NCBI RefSeq assembly: GCF_009765705.1
Contig: NZ_LMUX01000009.1
Location: forward strand, 124,001-188,000
Direction: 5' to 3'
DNA: 64,000 nucleotides
Source: Burkholderia sp. L27(2015)
Lineage (GTDB): Bacteria; Pseudomonadota; Gammaproteobacteria; Burkholderiales; Burkholderiaceae
The position numbers and the translations under genes were made by a program. The notes beneath the pieces are model-generated. The model made no database searches, was not told where the DNA came from, and was given only the letters and a program-made list of their open reading frames with translations. This document shows, piece by piece, positions 8,876-17,627 of the stretch. Each line of letters begins with the position of its first letter. Within the stretch, counting starts at the first letter, position 1.

Positions 8876-9097
8876 TCAGCGCACGCTTTGGCGACCACTA
8901 TTGTTGGCGTCGATCACGCCGGAGAGATTTTTAATATCACGAGCTGTCGTCAGAAATCCGCGAACCCACTCGGGAATCGCTACCGTGCCTTTCTTCCAAC
9001 GGCCTAGCAAGTTTTTGTTCACTTCTGCCATGCGACAAAAGTCGTCGTGCGTCCAGTCGAGCTCTTTAAGCGCCTGCTCAAATTCTTCCAGATTCAT
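8876..9097 (-). CDS. small HTH (XRE-like) protein
   Basis: 73 residues. The segment WTHDDFCRMAEVNKNLLGRW reads as a helix-turn-helix of the Cro/CI (XRE) kind, followed by KKGTVAIPEWVRGFL. A single-domain DNA-binding protein is the best interpretation. The target is unknown, and no adjacent operon points to one. Confidence 0.6.
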   Translation of the reverse strand: MNLEEFEQALKELDWTHDDFCRMAEVNKNLLGRWKKGTVAIPEWVRGFLTTARDIKNLSGVIDANNSGRQSVR

Positions 9098-9268
9098 GTC
9101 GCACCTTGCCCAATATCATTTTTAAGTGGCGGTTCCACGAACGGGAGCCCGGTGAGCTCAACTGCCTGATTGGGTCCGGGCATGGTGGGACTTTAACCGG
9201 TTCTTTCCGGGGTGCCGATTACAATTTTCTTACTTTTTTTTACACGGGATTACGGAGATATAAAACAG

Positions 9269-9391
9269 ATGGCCGTGCCTTTTAAAAGGGCGCACCTTTT
9301 TACAAGGGGACGTGAACGAAAGGATTTCGCTCCGAAGGGGCGAAAGTTAAGAAAATCGTCCCAATTACGAAGGGCATCCAGTGTGCGCTAA
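9269..9391 (+). CDS. possible 40-residue very basic peptide
   Basis: An ATG 15 nt after GGAGATATAAAACAG opens a 40-codon frame rich in Arg and Lys (MAVPFKRAHLFTRGRERKDF, then APKGRKLRKSSQLRRA). No family recognised. It lies in an otherwise gene-free stretch (9098-9515). The spacing of the ribosome binding site is poor, so this may not be translated. Confidence 0.25.
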   Translation: MAVPFKRAHLFTRGRERKDFAPKGRKLRKSSQLRRASSVR

Positions 9392-9515
9392 CGTACGGAA
9401 CGGTGCAGATGCGCTGCCGCGGCGTCGGAGCCAGATTGCGGCAGCGCGTTTTGCGCGCGGAATGTCGATGCAAAAGGGCTGTGCTAAGCATCGATTTAAA
9501 ACTCGCGTCTCGGGG

Positions 9516-9803
9516 TTAATGGGGCCCTTGCGACGTTTCCGGACCTTGAGTTTTGGGTTTGGAAACTTCGTGTGCCGAATTTCCCGATACGTTGTTGGTG
9601 GTCGTATTGACGCCCGTCGAAGTATTCATCGCTGACTTCTTCATTGCAGAGTTGGGCGTCCCGGCCTTATTCGGGTAATTGGTTTGATCGTTGGGAACCG
9701 GCGAGCCGGGGCCGGGGTTGCCCGGTGTGTTTTGGGCGAACGCGGCGCCCGAGACGAGCAGCGCTGCCGCAGCCACAATGGCCGAAAGTCTGAGATTACG
9801 CAT
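9516..9803 (-). CDS. small secreted Asn/Pro/Thr-rich protein
   Basis: 95 residues. A strong signal peptide (MRNLRLSAIVAAAALLVSGA, cleavage after AFA) leads into a low-complexity mature region rich in Asn, Pro, Gly, Ser and Thr (NTPGNPGPGSPVPNDQ). It is probably disordered. AGGAGATCATC just before the ATG fixes the start at 9803. Comparable short secreted proteins are common in Burkholderia. Function unknown. Confidence 0.7.
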   Translation of the reverse strand: MRNLRLSAIVAAAALLVSGAAFAQNTPGNPGPGSPVPNDQTNYPNKAGTPNSAMKKSAMNTSTGVNTTTNNVSGNSAHEVSKPKTQGPETSQGPH

Positions 9804-9908
9804 GATGATCTCCTGAGTAGTTGCTTTAAGTGCGATCGCGAAAGCGATTTGGCAGAGCAATACCAGCAATCGGCGTACCCGAACCGGCGTACGCGCGACA
9901 TTGATCAT

Positions 9909-10328
9909 CTACTTGGCCGGACCGGGTTTTTTATGAATACAGACGAAACCCTGGATAAACGCAGTTTCGGAATCTGCGGCGATAGGCGCAAACGTAGCAT
10001 CTGGCTGGGGGTCGGAGTACACGACCTTGCCATCGGCATCGAGAAAATCGGTCTGTGTGATCTTTGACTGATTGCGGTCGCAATCAAACACCACTTGGGC
10101 CATCATGGTCTTGAAAAAATTACCGCTGACTTCGCGAGGGCTGACGAACTCAGACTTCACGAGAGCGTGACGCTCGCCATTGGCGTAGATCGTCGCGGCC
10201 GTGCGTTGCAGGTACACGGTTTCCGACTCGCTCTTGCCTACGGGCACCCAATCCCCCCCGTCAGGGGTTGCTGCGAAGGCTGACGTAGCGGCCAGCGCCG
10301 CGAGCAAAAACACAGCTATATTTTTCAT
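9909..10328 (-). CDS. surface-adhesin protein E-like periplasmic/secreted protein
   Basis: 139 residues. Signal peptide MKNIAVFLLAALAATSAFA is followed by GDWVPVGKSESETVYLQRT. Further along are a central MMAQVVFDCDRNQSKI and C-terminal FIQGFVC, giving two conserved cysteines. This layout fits the Adhesin_E (PF16747-like) fold, first described from Haemophilus protein E, a surface lipoprotein. This copy has no lipobox, so it is more likely periplasmic. GAGGAACAGT before the ATG at 10328 decides the start. An adhesive role is not implied by the fold alone. Confidence 0.65.
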   Translation of the reverse strand: MKNIAVFLLAALAATSAFAATPDGGDWVPVGKSESETVYLQRTAATIYANGERHALVKSEFVSPREVSGNFFKTMMAQVVFDCDRNQSKITQTDFLDADGKVVYSDPQPDATFAPIAADSETAFIQGFVCIHKKPGPAK

Positions 10329-10434
10329 ACTGTTCCTCATTGCAAGCGAGAAGTTTAGCCGATCCAGTCGGTCGACATGCGTAGACCCGGTGTCGCGTCG
10401 TATTATCCAGGCTTGCCTACTCGCGGCTCAGCCC

Positions 10435-12099
10435 ATGCCCACTGTCGATTTTCGCCCTGCTGCATCACCTCGATCTGTGATTTCCGATAAAGCGGCATCG
10501 CGCCGGCGCGTGAGTACTTGGATGTCGATTCCGGCCGCGGCGGCGCTGTGCATCGCGCTCACCGGCTGCGTTAGCGCCCCGACGCCGCGCGCCGCTGTCG
10601 ACCCGGTCGGCATTTTCCCGATGGCGGCGTACGATCAGACCGTCGACCATTGGATAGATCCCGGCAGCGCGAGTTATGACCAACCGTTCCTGTCGCCTGC
10701 CGAACAGCACGCGCATTTCGAAGCGTTGTACGCGCGTTATTTCGGGGTTGGCGAGAGCGATCCGTCGCCGTGGAATCGCTCGTTCGTGCAGGCGCGCGTG
10801 TATCGCCAGAATGGCGGCGATATTGCTGCTTTACAGCGACGCCGCATAGCCTCGTACGACAACGAGGACAAGACCGGCAGGCATATCGGTTTTGGCCAGA
10901 ACTTCCTGCCGCACACATCGGCCTGGATCGCGGCCATTGCGAGCAACATGAACGTGGCGCAATTCGAACACGATGCGCTGTATCGGCCGGCAGATCGTGC
11001 GATTGCAACTGACAACCTATTGGTGCGAGAGCTCCCGACGCTGGACCCCTCGTTTTATGACCGCCGCCTGGCCGGAGAAGGGTACCCGTTCGACAACCTC
11101 CAGATCTCGGCCGTGCGGCCAGGCACGCCGCTTTACGTGCTGGGCAGCAGCGCCGACGGAGGCTGGCGCTACGTGCAAACGCCCGATGTGCAAGGCTGGG
11201 TCCGTAGCACGGGGGTAGGCCTGGTGGACGAGGCCTTCGTCGCCACCTGGCGAGCGGCCGCGCGGCAGGCCCTGGGCGCGGTGACCGTGGCTTCGGCGCC
11301 GGTCCGCGATGACCAAGGCGCATTTCGCTTCGATGCGCCGGCCGGCACGCTGCTGCCTGTGCTCGCGGCTGCGCCTGCTTCTGAGTCCGAGTCTGTCTCT
11401 GCCTCTGAGTCCGCGTCTGGGCCGGTGGCTATGTCTGCGCTTGTGCCCACGCTTGTGGCCACATCAGGCACCTCGACCCGTACCATTTTGGTTCCAGCCA
11501 GCAATGCGAACGGCCGAGCCGAAATTCGCACCGCGCAACTTGGCCGTGAGCAGATCGCACGGGTGCCGCTGAGCGCCACGCCGCGCCATCTGGCCATGCT
11601 GATCAAGACCTTGATCGGGCGCCCATATGGCTGGGGCAATACCGGTTTCTACAACGACTGTTCATCCGAACTTCAAAGCATCTTCGCCACCTTTGGCGTG
11701 TGGTTGCCACGGCACTCGTCGACTCAGATGAGTGCCGGTCGCATGGTCGATCTCTCGTCCGACACGCCCGCACAGCGCCTCGATTACCTGGTCAGCCACG
11801 GTCAACCGTATCGCACGCTCATTTATATCGGCGGCCACGTCATGCTGTACCTTGGCAATACCTCTCGCGGCGGGCATGCCGTAGCTGTGGTGTACCAGGA
11901 TATCTGGGGCTTGCGGCCCGCGGACGATAGTCGGCGCGCGGTGATCGGCGGCTCGGTGATCATGCCTTTACTAAAAGATATTCCCGAAGACCCGGCTTTG
12001 AGCTCGCTGGCGGCCACGCCCATTTTCCAGATCACCATTATCGGCGGGGCCGACGAAGGCACTCCGACTCAACCGGACGACGATAATCCCGCTAGTTGA
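10435..12099 (+). CDS. NlpC/P60-family cell-wall peptidase, SH3-containing lipoprotein
   Basis: About 554 residues. An Arg-containing n-region is followed by a hydrophobic stretch and lipobox (CIALTGC), so it is probably outer-membrane anchored. Next come an N-terminal NLPC_P60 stabilising region, bacterial SH3-like segments (LYVLGSSADGGWRYVQTPDV) and a C-terminal NlpC/P60 cysteine peptidase. Catalytic Cys409 is in NDCSSELQ and His468 in GGHVMLYLG. The family cleaves D-gamma-Glu-diamino acid bonds in peptidoglycan. A Ser/Glu-Ala-rich linker (ESESVSASESASG) separates the domains. An alternative ATG at 10522 would leave the signal without positive charge, so 10435 is preferred. Confidence 0.8.
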   Translation: MPTVDFRPAASPRSVISDKAASRRRVSTWMSIPAAAALCIALTGCVSAPTPRAAVDPVGIFPMAAYDQTVDHWIDPGSASYDQPFLSPAEQHAHFEALYARYFGVGESDPSPWNRSFVQARVYRQNGGDIAALQRRRIASYDNEDKTGRHIGFGQNFLPHTSAWIAAIASNMNVAQFEHDALYRPADRAIATDNLLVRELPTLDPSFYDRRLAGEGYPFDNLQISAVRPGTPLYVLGSSADGGWRYVQTPDVQGWVRSTGVGLVDEAFVATWRAAARQALGAVTVASAPVRDDQGAFRFDAPAGTLLPVLAAAPASESESVSASESASGPVAMSALVPTLVATSGTSTRTILVPASNANGRAEIRTAQLGREQIARVPLSATPRHLAMLIKTLIGRPYGWGNTGFYNDCSSELQSIFATFGVWLPRHSSTQMSAGRMVDLSSDTPAQRLDYLVSHGQPYRTLIYIGGHVMLYLGNTSRGGHAVAVVYQDIWGLRPADDSRRAVIGGSVIMPLLKDIPEDPALSSLAATPIFQITIIGGADEGTPTQPDDDNPAS

Positions 12100-12236
12100 A
12101 GGGGGCGTAGGCATTTGCCGGGAAAGCCGGGGAATTTGCGGCTTGGAACGCGGTCGAATGGCGGCTGGCAGCAACGCCGAGCCAGTTGCCATTGCGTGCG
12201 GTTCGGCACCCACCATCCCTTTACAGGAAAGAACCC

Positions 12237-12572
12237 TTGAACGCCAAGATCCTCACCTCGCTGACCGCCGTCGCGGCCCTCGCCGGCTGTGCCTCAGCCC
12301 CTCAACTGGAATGCTCGACCCCAAGAGTGGTGTATTCCGAGGCGGCAAAAGCGCAAGGCGCGCACGGGACCGTCAAGGTGCGCATCGGTGTTTCAGAAAC
12401 CGGTTCAGCGAAAAGCTTGTATCTCGTCCAATCTTCCGGTTATCCGCTGCTGGATCAGGCCGCACTGGATTCGGCCCGTGCCGCATCGTGCACGCCGTAC
12501 CACCCCAGCATGGGCGGCGATGCGACTGCCGGCACGGCGCTGGTTACCTACCACTTCGATCTGATTCGATAG
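12237..12572 (+). CDS. TonB C-terminal-domain lipoprotein
   Basis: 111 residues from a TTG start at 12237, supported by AGGAAAG 3-9 nt upstream. N-terminal lipobox VAALAGC. The rest is a TonB_C-like domain: VVYSEAAKAQGAHGTVKVRI, then a YPLLDQAALDSARAA helix and a C-terminal strand TALVTYHFDLIR. There is no transmembrane anchor or Pro-rich spacer as in true TonB, so energy transduction is unlikely. These lipid-anchored TonB_C proteins are of unknown function. Confidence 0.7.
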   Translation: MNAKILTSLTAVAALAGCASAPQLECSTPRVVYSEAAKAQGAHGTVKVRIGVSETGSAKSLYLVQSSGYPLLDQAALDSARAASCTPYHPSMGGDATAGTALVTYHFDLIR

Positions 12573-12772
12573 CTTGCACGGGCCGAGCTGCACAACCCGA
12601 ATTGCACAAATAATATGCAGAGATCCTGCGCCCGCGCCGCAGTTCGCTGAATTATGGCGGGAATCCTATTTGCTGATGTCCGACTTACTGCTGTCAGATT
12701 TGCTAGTGTCTAATACGTGAGCGAGGAAGATCGCTACGACCACGACCTTTGACTGCGCTGGGTGGGGGAGAT

Positions 12773-12973
12773 ATGCAAAAAAATATCGTGATTGCCTGTC
12801 TATTCGGTTTTGTCACGTGTGGCGCCGCCATGCGCTTTGATGCCGAACCGATGTTGGTCACCGTTGTCATATTCATAGTGGGAGCCGCACTCTGTGGTTT
12901 GGTGTTGAACCGCAGGCGAGCCGCGACGCGAGCACGACGGCACCGCGCGCCGACCCGGATGGAAACCCATTAG
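12773..12973 (+). CDS. small membrane protein
   Basis: 66 residues from ATG 12773, with GGGGGAG 5 nt upstream. Two hydrophobic segments (NIVIACLFGFVTCGAAM and LVTVVIFIVGAALCGLVL) are followed by an Arg-rich cytosolic tail (NRRRAATRARRHRAPTR). This charge pattern puts the C-terminus inside. No family recognised. Confidence 0.55.
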   Translation: MQKNIVIACLFGFVTCGAAMRFDAEPMLVTVVIFIVGAALCGLVLNRRRAATRARRHRAPTRMETH

Positions 12974-13007
12974 CACGGGGTCGCCGTCCATTACTGCGGA
13001 GAAATCT

Positions 13008-13181
13008 ATGCAAACGCCCAAGAAAACGCCGACGTCAGCGGAGGAGCGTCTCGAAGACAGGTTGGACGAAGGTTTGGACGAGTCGTTTCCGGCCAGCGAC
13101 CCGCTGTCGGTTTCTGGCGACAGCGTCGTGCGCAAAGCCGCGCCGGCACCGCACGAGAAGCCCAAGCATCATGAAAAATAA
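13008..13181 (+). CDS. small acidic/basic protein with ESFPASDP motif
   Basis: 57 residues, MQTPKKTPTSAEERLEDRLD, then EGLDESFPASDPLSVSG, ending in a Lys/His-rich tail. The DExFPASDP motif is a recurring signature of tiny uncharacterised proteobacterial proteins. GGAGAAA precedes the ATG by 5 nt. It is in the same orientation as, and close to, the small genes on both sides (35 and 12 bp), suggesting a micro-operon. Confidence 0.65.
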   Translation: MQTPKKTPTSAEERLEDRLDEGLDESFPASDPLSVSGDSVVRKAAPAPHEKPKHHEK

Positions 13182-13193
13182 AAGGGGTGCATC

Positions 13194-13511
13194 ATGATGT
13201 TCGATTTCGAAGCCGATCTTACCCACGACGGCAGCGCTCGGGATGCGCAGGTGGGCACCGCCGAATTCGAAGGGCTCAAGCGCGTCACGGTGGTCACCGG
13301 ACAGCGCGAGAACGCGCGGCAGATGTCCTTTCGCGTTGACGATGCGCCATTGGACTCGGGTATCAGCGACGAAACCCTATGCAGGATTGCGATTGCGCAG
13401 GCACTGGCTAGCGCTACGAGCTTATACAGTGCAAAGGAACTTGATCAGCCGGAAGCTCAATTGAATTTCCAGTTTCTCCCGTGGGATGGGCCGCTGCGTT
13501 TGGTGGAATAG
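13194..13511 (+). CDS. hypothetical protein
   Basis: 105 residues (MMFDFEADLTHDGSARDAQV). It is a soluble alpha/beta protein without signal peptide. I do not recognise the family. AAAGGGG precedes the start; a second ATG follows directly. It lies 12 bp after the ESFPASDP gene and 51 bp before the next small gene, so the four genes between 12773 and 13844 probably form one transcript. Confidence 0.6.
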   Translation: MMFDFEADLTHDGSARDAQVGTAEFEGLKRVTVVTGQRENARQMSFRVDDAPLDSGISDETLCRIAIAQALASATSLYSAKELDQPEAQLNFQFLPWDGPLRLVE

Positions 13512-13562
13512 GCCCATGAACTGGTGCGCCCATATCGTGGTCCTTCTTCACGGAGCAAGTGT

Positions 13563-13844
13563 ATGACCATCCGGCGTAGTGGCCCCAACGTGGTCGACGT
13601 CAACAACGAGCGGTTGACGTTCGAGGACGAGATGACGGCAAGTGACTTTATCGCGTGCTTGTCGCATGGCGATGTGGAATCGTGTTCGCTCGAGTTTCCA
13701 CCGGAGCAGACGGAGTACATCGGCGACGAGATCGGCGATCCGCACGACAGCCCGGACGCAAACCCCCGCACAAACTCCATCAAAGACAAACGGCCCGCGC
13801 CAACGAAAAAGCCTGCGCCGAAAAAACCAGCGACGAAGAGTTAG
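13563..13844 (+). CDS. hypothetical protein with Lys/Pro/Ala-rich tail
   Basis: 93 residues from ATG 13563 (MTIRRSGPNVVDVNNERLTF), behind a GGAGC. The N-terminal ~60 residues are acidic. The C-terminus is a basic, repetitive tail (KRPAPTKKPAPKKPATKS) resembling histone-like or nucleic-acid-binding tails. No family recognised. Confidence 0.55.
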   Translation: MTIRRSGPNVVDVNNERLTFEDEMTASDFIACLSHGDVESCSLEFPPEQTEYIGDEIGDPHDSPDANPRTNSIKDKRPAPTKKPAPKKPATKS

Positions 13845-13951
13845 GATAGTTAGCCGTCAGCGCAATTACCGCGAATTTCGACGTATTTGATGCGACAATT
13901 CCCGGTGCGTTGTCCGGATCTCCGCAACGCCGGCCCGTTTTTGGCTAGCCC

Positions 13952-14701
13952 ATGCCTATTAACTATCTCCGCGGCTTCACCAGCCCGCAGCGCACCACTC
14001 GGGCCAATAAACGCCTGGGGTGCTCGCTGGCCTTTGTCGCAGGTGCGGCGAATGCCGGCGGCTTTCTTGCCGTCGGACAATACACATCGCATATGTCCGG
14101 CATCGTTTCATCGATGGCCGACAATCTCGCCTTGGGCGAAATCGGACTGCTGATGTCGGCGCTCAGCTCGCTCGTAGCATTCGTCGCCGGTGCGGCCACC
14201 TCGGCCATTCTGATCAATTGGGGGCGTCGGCGAAATGCCCAAAGCGAATACGCGGTCCCTCTTGTATTGGAGGCTGGGCTTCTGCTATGTTTCGGCCTGC
14301 TGGGCTCGAATCTGGAGAATCATCGGCTGCTGTACGTCCCGGCGACAGTGATACTGCTGTGCTTCGTGATGGGCCTTCAGAACGCCATGATCACCAAAAT
14401 CTCGAAGGCAGAAATTCGCACGACCCATGTCACCGGTCTCGTTACCGATATCGGCATCGAGCTGGGCAAGATGTTGTACTGGAACGCCGTGCTTCCTGCG
14501 TCGGGTGCAGCGTCGGTCAAGGTCGATAAGCCGAAGCTGAAATTGCTTGCGTCGCTGTTTGCTATGTTCTTCGTGGGCGGCGTGGTCGGTGCGCTCGGCT
14601 TCAAACATGTCGGCTTCGTTTCGACGATACCGTTGGCGGCGATCCTGCTGCTGTTGGCTGCGGTGCCCGTAATGGACGACCTGATCGCCTATCGGCGCTA
14701 G
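13952..14701 (+). CDS. YoaK/DUF1275 family membrane protein
   Basis: 249 residues with about six transmembrane helices. The N-terminal pattern LAFVAGAANAGGFLAVGQYT, then SHMSGIVS, is characteristic of DUF1275 (YoaK), as is GLQNAMITKISKAEIRTTHV, then TGLVTDIGIELG. Inner-membrane protein. The biochemical role of the family is not established; transport is often suggested. Monocistronic. Confidence 0.85.
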   Translation: MPINYLRGFTSPQRTTRANKRLGCSLAFVAGAANAGGFLAVGQYTSHMSGIVSSMADNLALGEIGLLMSALSSLVAFVAGAATSAILINWGRRRNAQSEYAVPLVLEAGLLLCFGLLGSNLENHRLLYVPATVILLCFVMGLQNAMITKISKAEIRTTHVTGLVTDIGIELGKMLYWNAVLPASGAASVKVDKPKLKLLASLFAMFFVGGVVGALGFKHVGFVSTIPLAAILLLLAAVPVMDDLIAYRR

Positions 14702-14777
14702 TCGACACAAACCGCTCGCGACTGGCGCTGCGCTGTTGGATCACCTCATTGGGCCATCTTAATCAACAAAGGATCTC

Positions 14778-15515
14778 ATGTTCAAATTTTGGGCTGCGGC
14801 GCTATTGTCTATTCCGATATTGGCTCATGCCGGCTGTGAGGACCGCCTGTCCACGTGGGCGCAGGCCTTGCACCCGGGGCGCGCAATCACCGCCGCCGAT
14901 TCCGCCTGCAAGGTGTGGTCGGCCGACCCTACACTGACGCTGGCCGTGCTCGCGTTCAAGCAGAAAGCCACTGATCCGGATGCGGCGACTTACGATGTCG
15001 ACGTGCTGGTCGCCAAAAGCGATACCGGAGAAGTACTCGCGCATTTGTATCGAACCGCCGCGCTAAACGAAGATGCGGTCACGATAGAAAGCGTCGGCCT
15101 CGATACCGCGCGCTATCAGCTGGCGCCCGATACGCGCGCGTTTGGCGTACGCATCGATCATCAAGGTTCGTCACGCGTGAATCCGTTTGGCAACTCGGTG
15201 CTTGATCTGTACGTCATGCAAGGGCATACGCTCAAGCGCGTGCTGAGCAACCTGGAAACGCGCGTCGAAACCGGCGATTGGGACGGGAATTGCGCCGGAA
15301 CCTTTTCTACCGTCAATCGGGTCATTTCGATCGATCCCAATCAGGCCAATGGCTACGCCGTGCTGCGCGTGAGTCAAAAAAGCGGCAGCAGTGATGCAAA
15401 GATGAGCGGGGGGCAATGTGTGAGCCGGGACGTGCCGGCGGTGCGCGCGGATTTCACGCTTCAATACGATGGAACCCAATACGAGGTGCCTAAAAAGCTC
15501 AGCTTCGAGGAGTGA
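14778..15515 (+). CDS. hypothetical periplasmic protein
   Basis: 245 residues. Signal peptide (MFKFWAAALLSIPILAHA) with mature N-terminus GCEDRLSTWAQALHPG. Four Cys in the mature part (CED, ACKVW, NCAGT, QCVSR) suggest two disulfides. The ~220-residue mature domain is beta-rich. No family I can name with confidence. AAAGGATCTC precedes the ATG. It is single, with no clear functional neighbours. Confidence 0.6.
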   Translation: MFKFWAAALLSIPILAHAGCEDRLSTWAQALHPGRAITAADSACKVWSADPTLTLAVLAFKQKATDPDAATYDVDVLVAKSDTGEVLAHLYRTAALNEDAVTIESVGLDTARYQLAPDTRAFGVRIDHQGSSRVNPFGNSVLDLYVMQGHTLKRVLSNLETRVETGDWDGNCAGTFSTVNRVISIDPNQANGYAVLRVSQKSGSSDAKMSGGQCVSRDVPAVRADFTLQYDGTQYEVPKKLSFEE

Positions 15516-15912
15516 GCTTATTCGTCCTTCGGTCGGCTGGTCGCGTTCAGGTTCGCTTGCTTTGCATTGGACTCGGGCGGGTGCGCTAGCACTGCTTGAC
15601 GACAAACAACGCATGTTCATTGCGTTGGCGTACAGACAAGCGTTACGCCGCTGTCAAAACTGAAAGCGGCTTTATCGTCAAGGAGGGAAAGTCCGCATGA
15701 AGGCGTGCAATCATGCGCCGATAATGCGGGTGCGTATTCGTTGCTGGCGACGTCACACGGCGGTCGGCGCCGTAGAACACACCCGGGCGCGCCAGCAACG
15801 GGGCGTTACCACGCGGTTTAGACGTGTGGCTTGAACCCGCTGCGTGAACACGCTCCATGAACCCGCGGCCGAGCGTGCGACCTTAAGCCGGGGCACATCT
15901 CGCGAAAGCAGC
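15516..15912. other. 397-bp stretch without a supported gene
   Basis: Nothing recognisable. AGGAGG at 15681 precedes an ATG at 15697 that opens a 45-codon Arg-rich frame. The composition looks random, so I do not call it. Confidence 0.35.
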
Positions 15913-16047
15913 TTACTTGCAGCGATTTTGCCAATGTCCGTGGACTTTGACTTTGTGGCAGACGCGATGGTGTTCGTCGGCGGAAGCCGATGCGATCATG
16001 CCGAAGGTTACGGCGACGGTTACGAGAGCGAGCAAGGCGTGTTTCAT
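15913..16047 (-). CDS. 44-residue secreted His/Cys peptide
   Basis: A short gene. The signal peptide (MKHALLALVTVAVTFGMIAS, cleavage after ASA) leads to a ~20-residue mature part, DEHHRVCHKVKVHGHWQNRC plus Lys. The mature peptide has four or five His and two Cys, suggesting metal binding or one disulfide. AGGACAC lies 3 nt upstream of the ATG. Similar tiny HHRVCH proteins occur in Burkholderia from memory. It reads away from mnmE's 3' end on the same strand. Confidence 0.6.
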   Translation of the reverse strand: MKHALLALVTVAVTFGMIASASADEHHRVCHKVKVHGHWQNRCK

Positions 16048-16171
16048 GGTGTGTCCTGTTAGCGGGTGGAGTGGGCGATGTTACACGAGCTACCCTACAG
16101 ACAGATGACAACTGAGCGGGCCATGCTGATGGCGGTTTATGGGCTGCTTGTGGCCGTTGCTAAGCGACTCG

Positions 16172-17566
16172 CTATTTTCCGATACAGAACCGACTAAAAA
16201 TCACGCCCAACAAATCGTCGGAACTGAATTCCCCTGTAATCGTATTGAGCTGCGTTTGCGCGAGTCGCAACTCTTCGGCGAATAAATCCAGTGCCTGTGC
16301 GTTCTGCTGCGCTAATGCGGCGGCCGTGGCGAGATGTTCACTCGCCGCGCGCAACGCAATCAAATGGCGCTCACGTGCCAGATAGAGACTCTCCGTTCCC
16401 GTCTGCCATCCCGCCAATCTGAGTAACTCTTCACGCAGCAAGTCGATCCCGGAGCCGAGCTTCGCTGAAAGTCTGACCTCCGAAGCGCCATCGGCCGCAT
16501 GATGGATGGCCGGCTCAGCGCCTAGCAAATCCGTTTTGTTCAACACTCGCACCACGGGCACGCCGGCGGCGAACCTAGCCGCTATTTCCGGGTCGCCGGT
16601 AGTCTGGCCGATACGCGCGTCGAGCAAATGCAAAATCACATCGGCCCGCTCGATTTCCTGCCACGTGCGCGCGATGCCGAGCCGCTCGACTTCGTCTTCG
16701 GTATCACGCAGCCCGGCCGTATCGATGATGTGCAGCGGGATGCCTTCGATCTGGATGGTCTGCGCGACCTTGTCACGCGTAGTGCCTGCAATCGGCGTCA
16801 CGATTGCCAGCTCCGCGCCGGCTAGCGCGTTGAGCAGCGACGATTTGCCGACGTTGGGCTGCCCGGCCAGAACGACCGAAAGGCCTTCGCGCAGCAATGC
16901 GCCGTGGCGCGCATCGCTTTGCACCCGGGCGAGATCGGCACGTATGGATGCCAACTTGCCCCGTGCGTCGGCGGCTTCGAGGAAGTCGATTTCCTCCTCG
17001 GGAAAGTCGAGCGTGGCCTCGACGAGCATGCGCAACGTAACGAGCGCTTCCACCAGCGCGTGGATCGCGCGCGAAAAAGCACCGTCCAGCGAACGACCGG
17101 CCGAGCGCGCTGCGGCTTCAGTGCTGGCTTCGATCAGATCGGCGACGGCTTCGGCTTGCGCCAGATCCAGCTTGTCATTCAAGAAAGCGCGGCGCGTAAA
17201 TTCACCGGGCTCCGCGAGCCGGACACCCAAGCCGCGGCCGGCTTCCAAGCAGCTTTGCAGCAGCAATTGCATCACTACCGGGCCGCCATGCCCCTGAAGT
17301 TCGAGCACATGCTCACCGGTGTAGGAATTCGGTCCCGGAAAATAGAGTGCAATGCCACGATCGAGTGTTTCGCCACGCGCATCGAGAAACGCGGTGTAGA
17401 CGGCTTGGCGTGGCGCCAGCGCTTGTCCGCATAGAGACTGGATCACATCGAGCAGCGCGGCGACCGGCGCGGCGCCGAATGAAACGCGCACTACGCCGAT
17501 ACCGCCCCGGCCGGGAGCAGTGGCAATAGCGGCAATCGGGTCTCGGTCTGCGATCACGGAGGACAT
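16172..17566 (-). CDS. mnmE: tRNA uridine-5-carboxymethylaminomethyl(34) synthesis GTPase MnmE
   Basis: 464 residues with full TrmE architecture. The N-terminal tetrahydrofolate-binding domain has [14 protein letters not shown], plus [20 protein letters not shown]. The central helical domain contains the inserted G domain (G1 [10 protein letters not shown]3 [14 protein letters not shown]4 NKTD). The C-terminal CIGK motif with the essential Cys is present (FCIGK). With MnmG it installs cmnm5 at wobble U34. Start is ATG 17566; ATG 17575 adds three residues. The usual upstream neighbour yidC is absent. Confidence 0.97.
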   Translation of the reverse strand: MSSVIADRDPIAAIATAPGRGGIGVVRVSFGAAPVAALLDVIQSLCGQALAPRQAVYTAFLDARGETLDRGIALYFPGPNSYTGEHVLELQGHGGPVVMQLLLQSCLEAGRGLGVRLAEPGEFTRRAFLNDKLDLAQAEAVADLIEASTEAAARSAGRSLDGAFSRAIHALVEALVTLRMLVEATLDFPEEEIDFLEAADARGKLASIRADLARVQSDARHGALLREGLSVVLAGQPNVGKSSLLNALAGAELAIVTPIAGTTRDKVAQTIQIEGIPLHIIDTAGLRDTEDEVERLGIARTWQEIERADVILHLLDARIGQTTGDPEIAARFAAGVPVVRVLNKTDLLGAEPAIHHAADGASEVRLSAKLGSGIDLLREELLRLAGWQTGTESLYLARERHLIALRAASEHLATAAALAQQNAQALDLFAEELRLAQTQLNTITGEFSSDDLLGVIFSRFCIGK

Positions 17567-17591
17567 CGCCCACATGGGGCATGCAATTAAG

Positions 17592-17627
17592 AAAAAAAAC
17601 GCTGCCAGAAGGGAGCCCCTGGCAGCG
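17592..17627 (-). terminator. Rho-independent terminator upstream of mnmE
   Basis: Perfect 9-bp arms CGCTGCCAG (17600-17608) and CTGGCAGCG (17619-17627) around a 10-nt loop. On the minus strand they are followed by eight T. It points toward mnmE and would end a transcript arriving from the right. No minus-strand gene lies close upstream now. Confidence 0.8.

Noticed and set aside
11372-11440. Short repeats encoding Ser/Glu/Ala in the NlpC/P60 gene as a possible CRISPR or VNTR
   Set aside because: It is an in-frame flexible linker with irregular units, not an array with spacers.
15697-15834. 45-codon frame with AGGAGG 10 nt upstream
   Set aside because: Translation is Arg-rich and random-looking, no signal or family; spacing is long.
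16172-16195. 3' end of mnmE as an occupied attachment site for an SGI1-type island
   Set aside because: The end of the gene resembles the SGI1 target (encodes FCIGK), but no integrase or repeat copy follows at 15.5-16.1 kb.
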